DNA of 64,000 nt from Streptomyces sp. Ag109_O5-10 (GTDB lineage Bacteria > Actinomycetota > Actinomycetes > Streptomycetales > Streptomycetaceae): contig NZ_FNTQ01000001.1 in assembly GCF_900105755.1 (NCBI RefSeq), positions 310,001 to 374,000 on the forward strand. Reading direction: 5' to 3'. Positions within the stretch are counted from its first letter, which is position 1; the number at the start of each line of letters is the position of its first letter. Position numbers and translations under genes: made by a program. Under the pieces are notes generated by a model. The model saw only the letters and a program-made list of their open reading frames with translations, made no database searches and was not told where the DNA came from. Shown piece after piece: positions 60,001 through 64,000 of the stretch.

Positions 60001-62385
60001 TCAGCGCACCGCCGGCAGCTCCTGACCCGCGGGCTTCCACCGCAGGTGGACGCTCTCCCCGTCCTGCCCGGCCCGCAGCAGGGACAGACGGGGGCGGACG
60101 GCGTCGGTACGCGCGGTGGGCGGCCTGCGCCGGCCGGCCCGGAACTGCACCGGCCACTCGGCGGCCGCTCCCGCGTACTCCTGCTCGGCGGCCGCGTGCA
60201 GGGTCCAGTGCGGGTCGTACAGGTGGGTACGGCCGAGGGCGCACAGGTCGGCGCGGCCGGCGAGCAGGATGGAGTTCACGTCGTCGTAGGAGGCGATGGC
60301 CCCGACGGCGATGACGGCCGCGCCGGTGGCGGCGGCGACCTCGTGCCGGATGCGGTCGGCGAAGGGGGTCTGGTAGGAGCGGCCGTAGGCGGGCTTCTCG
60401 TCCTTGGTGACCTGACCCGTGGAGACGTCGATGGCGTCGGCGCCGTGGGCGACGAAGGCGCGGGCGATCTCGACCGCGTCGTGCTCGGTGTTGCCGTCCG
60501 GCATCCAGTCGGTGGCGGAGATCCGCACGATCACCGGGCGGCCGGCGGGCCAGGCGGCGCGGACGGCGTCGAAGACCGCCAGCGGGAAGCGGAGGCGGTT
60601 CTCCAGCGGCCCACCGAACTCGTCGGTGCGGTGGTTGGCGAGCGGCGAGAGGAACGAGGAGAGCAGGTAGCCGTGGGCGCAGTGGAGTTCGAGGAGGTCG
60701 AACCCGGCGTCCGCGCCGCGGCGGGCGGCCGCCGTGAACTCGTCCCTGATCCGGTCCAGGTCGGCACGGGTGAGTTCGCGCGGGGTGGGTGAGCCGGGGC
60801 CGTAGGGCAGCGGGGAGGGGCCGACGGTCTCCCAGTTGCCGTCCGGGAGCGGTTCGTCCATGCCCTCCCACATCAGGCGGGTGGAGCCCTTGCGGCCGGA
60901 GTGGCCGAGCTGGAGGCCGATGCGGGCGGTGCTGTTCGTGTGCACGAAGTCCACCACCCGGGTCCAGGAGTCGCGTTGCGTGTCGTTCCACAGGCCGGTG
61001 CAGCCGGGGGTGATCCGGCCCTCGGGCGAGACGCAGACCATCTCGGTCATCACCAGGCCGGCCCCGCCCATGGCCTTCGAGCCGAGGTGGACGAGGTGGA
61101 AGTCGCCCGGGACCCCGTCGACGGCGCAGTACATGTCCATCGGGGAGACGATCACCCGGTTCTTCAGCTCCAGCCGGCCGATGCGGAACGGCTGGAACAT
61201 GGCGGGGGCCCGGCTGCTCGCGCCCTGGGCCGTGGCGAAGGCGGTGTCGACGCGGTCGGCGAACCCGGCGTCGCGGGTGCGCAGGTTGTCGTAGGTGATG
61301 CGGCGGGAGCGGGTGAGCAGGTTGAAGCAGAACTGGGTGGGTTCCTGGCGGGCGTACATGCCGATGTTCTCGAACCACTCCAGCGAGGCCTGCGCGGCCC
61401 GCTGGGTGGACTCGACGACCGGCCGCCTCTCGCTCTCGTAGGCGCCCAACGCGCTGTGCGTGTCGGGGTGTTCGTGCAGGCAGGCGGCGAGGGCGAGGGC
61501 GTCCTCCATGGCCAGCTTGGTGCCGGAGCCGATGGAGAAGTGCGCGGTGTGGGCGGCGTCGCCGATCAGGACCAGGTTCCCGTGGTGCCACCGCTCGTTG
61601 CGCACGGTCGTGAAGTTCAGCCACCTGGAGTTGTTGGCGAACACCCGGTGGCCGTCGAGTTCGGCGGCGAACAGCTCACGGACCCGGGTCACCGCCTGTT
61701 CGTCGGAGGCGCCCGGCGCGAACACCGTGTCCTCGGTGGCGTCGAAGCCCGCCCGGCGCCAGACGTCCTCGTGCATCTCCACGATGAACGTCGAGCCGGC
61801 GTCGGAGTAGGGGTAGCCGTGCACCTGCATCACCCCCCACTCCGTCTCCTTGACGAAGAACTGGAAGGCCTCGAAGACGCGGTCCGTGCCGAGCCACATG
61901 TACTTGCTGTGCCGGCGGTCCAGGGAGGGGCCGAAGGCGTCCGCGTGGGCCGTGCGCACGGCGGAGTTGACGCCGTCCGCGCCGACGACGAGGTCGTGCG
62001 AGGCGCGCAGCCCGGCGACCTGCGGCGCCAGGGTGCGGAAGCGCAGGGTGACGCCGAGGTCGCGGCAGCGCTCCTGGAGGAGGCGCAGGAGTTCCTTGCG
62101 GCTCATCGCGGCGAAGCCCTGGCCGCCGACGGTGTGGCTCTCGCCCCGGTAGTGGATGTCGATGTCCGTCCAGCGGGCGAAGCGGCGGGCCATGGCCTCG
62201 GCGAAGACGGTGTCGGCGTTCTCGATGCCGCCGAGCGTCTCGTCGGAGAAGACCACGCCGAAACCGAACGTGTCCTCGGGGGCGTTGCGCTCCCACACGG
62301 TGATCTCGTGGGCGGGGTCCAGCTGCTTCAGCAACGCCGCGAGGTAGAGCCCGCCCGGGCCACCGCCGATGATCGCGATTTTCAC
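60001..62385 (-). CDS. Bifunctional aryl-CoA monooxygenase/reductase (FAD hydroxylase fused to old yellow enzyme)
   Basis: A 794-residue fusion. Residues 1-390 form a class A FAD monooxygenase (KIAIIGGGPGGLYLAALLKQ, LVVGADGVNSAVRTAH, LVLIGDAAHTAHFSIGSGTK). Residues 410-790 form an FMN old-yellow-enzyme-type reductase (MFQPFRIGRLELKNRVIVSP, HCAHGYLLSSFLSPLANHRT, DAIDVSTGQV). This layout is that of 2-aminobenzoyl-CoA monooxygenase/reductase and salicylyl-CoA 5-hydroxylase fusions, which hydroxylate and then reduce an aryl-CoA ring. The GTG at 62385 follows GAGAGGAACTCCG. It begins 11 bp after the ligase stop, so the two are one operon. Confidence 0.9.
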   Translation of the reverse strand: MKIAIIGGGPGGLYLAALLKQLDPAHEITVWERNAPEDTFGFGVVFSDETLGGIENADTVFAEAMARRFARWTDIDIHYRGESHTVGGQGFAAMSRKELLRLLQERCRDLGVTLRFRTLAPQVAGLRASHDLVVGADGVNSAVRTAHADAFGPSLDRRHSKYMWLGTDRVFEAFQFFVKETEWGVMQVHGYPYSDAGSTFIVEMHEDVWRRAGFDATEDTVFAPGASDEQAVTRVRELFAAELDGHRVFANNSRWLNFTTVRNERWHHGNLVLIGDAAHTAHFSIGSGTKLAMEDALALAACLHEHPDTHSALGAYESERRPVVESTQRAAQASLEWFENIGMYARQEPTQFCFNLLTRSRRITYDNLRTRDAGFADRVDTAFATAQGASSRAPAMFQPFRIGRLELKNRVIVSPMDMYCAVDGVPGDFHLVHLGSKAMGGAGLVMTEMVCVSPEGRITPGCTGLWNDTQRDSWTRVVDFVHTNSTARIGLQLGHSGRKGSTRLMWEGMDEPLPDGNWETVGPSPLPYGPGSPTPRELTRADLDRIRDEFTAAARRGADAGFDLLELHCAHGYLLSSFLSPLANHRTDEFGGPLENRLRFPLAVFDAVRAAWPAGRPVIVRISATDWMPDGNTEHDAVEIARAFVAHGADAIDVSTGQVTKDEKPAYGRSYQTPFADRIRHEVAAATGAAVIAVGAIASYDDVNSILLAGRADLCALGRTHLYDPHWTLHAAAEQEYAGAAAEWPVQFRAGRRRPPTARTDAVRPRLSLLRAGQDGESVHLRWKPAGQELPAVR

Positions 62386-62396
62386 CGGAGTTCCTC

Positions 62397-64000
62397 TCAC
62401 TGCTCGGCGACCGGCTCGGCGGCCTGTCCCTGTTCGACGGTCTGCTTCTGTCCGGCAGTCTGCTTCTGTCCGACGGTCTGTTTCCGTTCGTCGGCCCGCT
62501 CGCGTTCGGCGGCCTGCTCCTGCTCGATGATCCGGCGGAGCGCGAACCGCTGGAGCTTGCCGCTGGTGTTGCGCGGCAGGGTGTCGCGGAAGCGCACGTC
62601 CCGCGGGTACTTGTAGGGCGCCAGGACCTGCTTGACGTGGTCCTGGATCTCCCTGGCCTTCGCGGCGTCCCCGGTGACGCCCTCGCGCAGCACGACGAAG
62701 GCGCACACCACCGAGCCGCGCTCCGGGTCGGGCCGGGCCACCACGGCCGACTCGAGGACGTCCGGGTGGGTGTCGACGGCCGCTTCCACCTCGGGTCCGC
62801 CGATGTTGTACCCGGAGGAGACGATCATGCTGTCGCTACGGGCGTGGTAGTGGAAGTAACCGTCCTCGTCGCGGTGGAAGATGTCGCCGGTGACGTTCCA
62901 GCCGTTCACGACGTAGTCCTGCTGCCGCTTGTCGTCGAGATAGCGGCAGCCCACCGGGCCGATGACGCCGAGCCGCCCCGACTCCCCCGGGCCGAGCTCC
63001 TCGCCGTCGAGACCGAGGACGGCGGCCCGGTATCCGGGCACCGGGCGGCCGGTGGCGCCGGGCCTGATGTCGTCGCCGGCGGCGGAGATGAAGATGTGCA
63101 GCAGCTCGGTCGCGCCGATGCCGTCGATGACCTTCAGCCCGATGCGGTCGCGCAGTTCCTCCCAGGTGGTGAGCGGTATGTGCTCACCGGCCGAGACCCC
63201 GGTGCGCAGTCGGCGCAGCCGGCCCTCCCTGCCGTCGCGCACGATCGCCTTGTAGGCGGTGGGCGCGGTGGCGAGGACGGTGACGCCGTGCTTCTCGACG
63301 AGGTCGGCGAGCTGGGGCGGGGTCGCCGTCTCGGTGAGCAGGGCGCAGGCGCCGGCGCGCAGCGGGAAGACGACGAGCATGCCGAGGCCGAAGGTGAAGG
63401 CGAACGGCGCGGTGCAGGCGACCAGGTCGTCCGGCCGCAGCCGCAGGACGTGCCGTCCGAAGGTGTTGTCGATGGACAGGATGTCCCGGTGGAAGTGCAT
63501 GGTGATCTTGGGGACGCCGGTGCTGCCCGAGGTCGGCCCGAGGAGCGCCACGTCGTCGCCGGCGGTGTCGACGTTCGTGAACTCGCCCGATTTCACCGCG
63601 CACCGGGCCACCAGGTCGCCGGCACCGCTCCCGCCGTACTCGACCACCCTCAGGCCGGGCAGTGCGTCGCGGAACTCGTCGGTGAAGCGGTGGTCCACGA
63701 GGGCGAGCGCGGGCCGGGTGCGGTCGGCGATCGGGACGAGCTCGCGGGCGCGCAGCGCGGCCATCGTGGTGACCACCACTCCGCCCGCCTTCAGGACACC
63801 GAGCCAGCAGGCCACCGTCCAGGGGGTGTTGGGCGCGCGCAGCAGGACGCGGCCGCCCGGCACCAGGCCGAGGTCCTCGGTGAGGACCTGGGCGACCTGG
63901 TCGGCGCGGGTGCGCAGTTCGCCGTACGTCCACAGCTCCCCGGCCGGGGTGCGCAGGGCGGGGCGGTCGGGGCCGTACCGCTCGACGGCCGCGTCGATGA
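62397..64000 (-). CDS. Aryl-CoA ligase, benzoate/2-aminobenzoate type (5' end cut by window)
   Basis: About 533 residues are visible; the start lies right of the window. It has the AMP-binding loop LLGPTSGSTGVPKITMHF, the GATELLHIF motif, GDIFHRDEDGYFHYHARSDS and the closing PRNTSGKLQRF lysine of adenylate-forming acyl-CoA synthetases. Sequence type fits benzoate- or 2-aminobenzoate-CoA ligase, activating the acid for the fused monooxygenase/reductase downstream. The last 45 residues are a Gln/Lys/Glu-rich repeat tail not expected in the family. Anthranilate or salicylate is the likely substrate; I cannot decide between them. Confidence 0.88.
   Translation of the reverse strand, partial: IDAAVERYGPDRPALRTPAGELWTYGELRTRADQVAQVLTEDLGLVPGGRVLLRAPNTPWTVACWLGVLKAGGVVVTTMAALRARELVPIADRTRPALALVDHRFTDEFRDALPGLRVVEYGGSGAGDLVARCAVKSGEFTNVDTAGDDVALLGPTSGSTGVPKITMHFHRDILSIDNTFGRHVLRLRPDDLVACTAPFAFTFGLGMLVVFPLRAGACALLTETATPPQLADLVEKHGVTVLATAPTAYKAIVRDGREGRLRRLRTGVSAGEHIPLTTWEELRDRIGLKVIDGIGATELLHIFISAAGDDIRPGATGRPVPGYRAAVLGLDGEELGPGESGRLGVIGPVGCRYLDDKRQQDYVVNGWNVTGDIFHRDEDGYFHYHARSDSMIVSSGYNIGGPEVEAAVDTHPDVLESAVVARPDPERGSVVCAFVVLREGVTGDAAKAREIQDHVKQVLAPYKYPRDVRFRDTLPRNTSGKLQRFALRRIIEQEQAAERERADERKQTVGQKQTAGQKQTVEQGQAAEPVAEQ
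62400..62490 (-). repeat. 18-bp repeats coding a QKQTVG-like tail of the ligase
   Basis: Three to four near-identical 18-bp units (CTGCTTCTGTCC plus a GACGGT/GGCAGT variant) encode the hexapeptide pattern QKQTVG at the ligase C-terminus. They lie within 100 bp of the downstream start codon. Confidence 0.6.

Noticed and set aside
62386..62706. N-terminal extension of the monooxygenase/reductase to 62706
   Set aside because: The extra part lies inside the ligase gene in another frame and is Arg/Thr repeat sequence; the GTG at 62385 with its ribosome site starts the FAD motif.

Overview
The window is very GC-rich, and its gene families, leaderless and GTG/TTG starts, and strong GC bias at third codon positions are typical of a Streptomyces chromosome. 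I count 50 protein genes (two cut by the window edges, one disrupted by a frameshift), seven decayed gene fragments, one candidate non-coding RNA, several strong terminators and a set of operator palindromes. I see no rRNA, tRNA, CRISPR array or intact insertion sequence.

Layout. 1-11.3 kb: small metabolic and regulatory genes mixed with wreckage. It holds an MFS pump (cut at the left edge), two HxlR repressors with matching operators, an enoyl-CoA hydratase homologue, an MBL-fold hydrolase, DoxX, a tautomerase, a DapA-like aldolase, DJ-1/PfpI with a divergent MocR regulator, MarR and NUDIX. Between them lie two broken copies of the same alpha/beta-hydrolase family and two transposase remnants. 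11.3-22 kb: amidohydrolase, IclR, ornithine-cyclodeaminase-like protein, MarR, an MFS pump fused to a universal-stress domain, hemerythrin, a frameshifted S51 peptidase, another MFS pump and a Fur/DUF2180 pair. 22.2-26.4 kb: a tight operon of GntR regulator, ADP-ribosylglycohydrolase homologue, NCS1 permease and PfkB kinase, which looks like a ribosyl-compound uptake pathway. 26.5-41 kb: housekeeping and secreted proteins (quinone reductase, DMT exporter, USP, MarR plus UvrA-like ABC protein, phospholipase D-like enzyme, NAD synthetase, GH5 enzyme), and a free-standing structured RNA candidate near 36.5 kb.

42-47.6 kb is the most interesting region: a compact hormone-type signalling locus. 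It has an AfsA-family synthase, a HAD-fold protein whose nucleophile position is Asn, a gamma-butyrolactone-receptor-type TetR, a flavin oxidoreductase, a decayed ketoreductase and a decayed SARP activator, with ARE-like inverted repeats. The signal-making and signal-sensing parts look intact, while the usual local output gene is broken.

47.6-59.5 kb carries secreted proteins (lamin-tail protein with 11-residue repeats, sphingomyelinase-like enzyme with lectin-like tail, class-A beta-lactamase-like hydrolase, SLT transglycosylase), a flavin monooxygenase, a CvnA-like sensor without its conservon partners, an AI-2E-type permease and a second NCS1 permease. 60-64 kb ends in a two-gene CoA-dependent aromatic catabolic unit: a monooxygenase/old-yellow-enzyme fusion and an aryl-CoA ligase that runs off the right edge.
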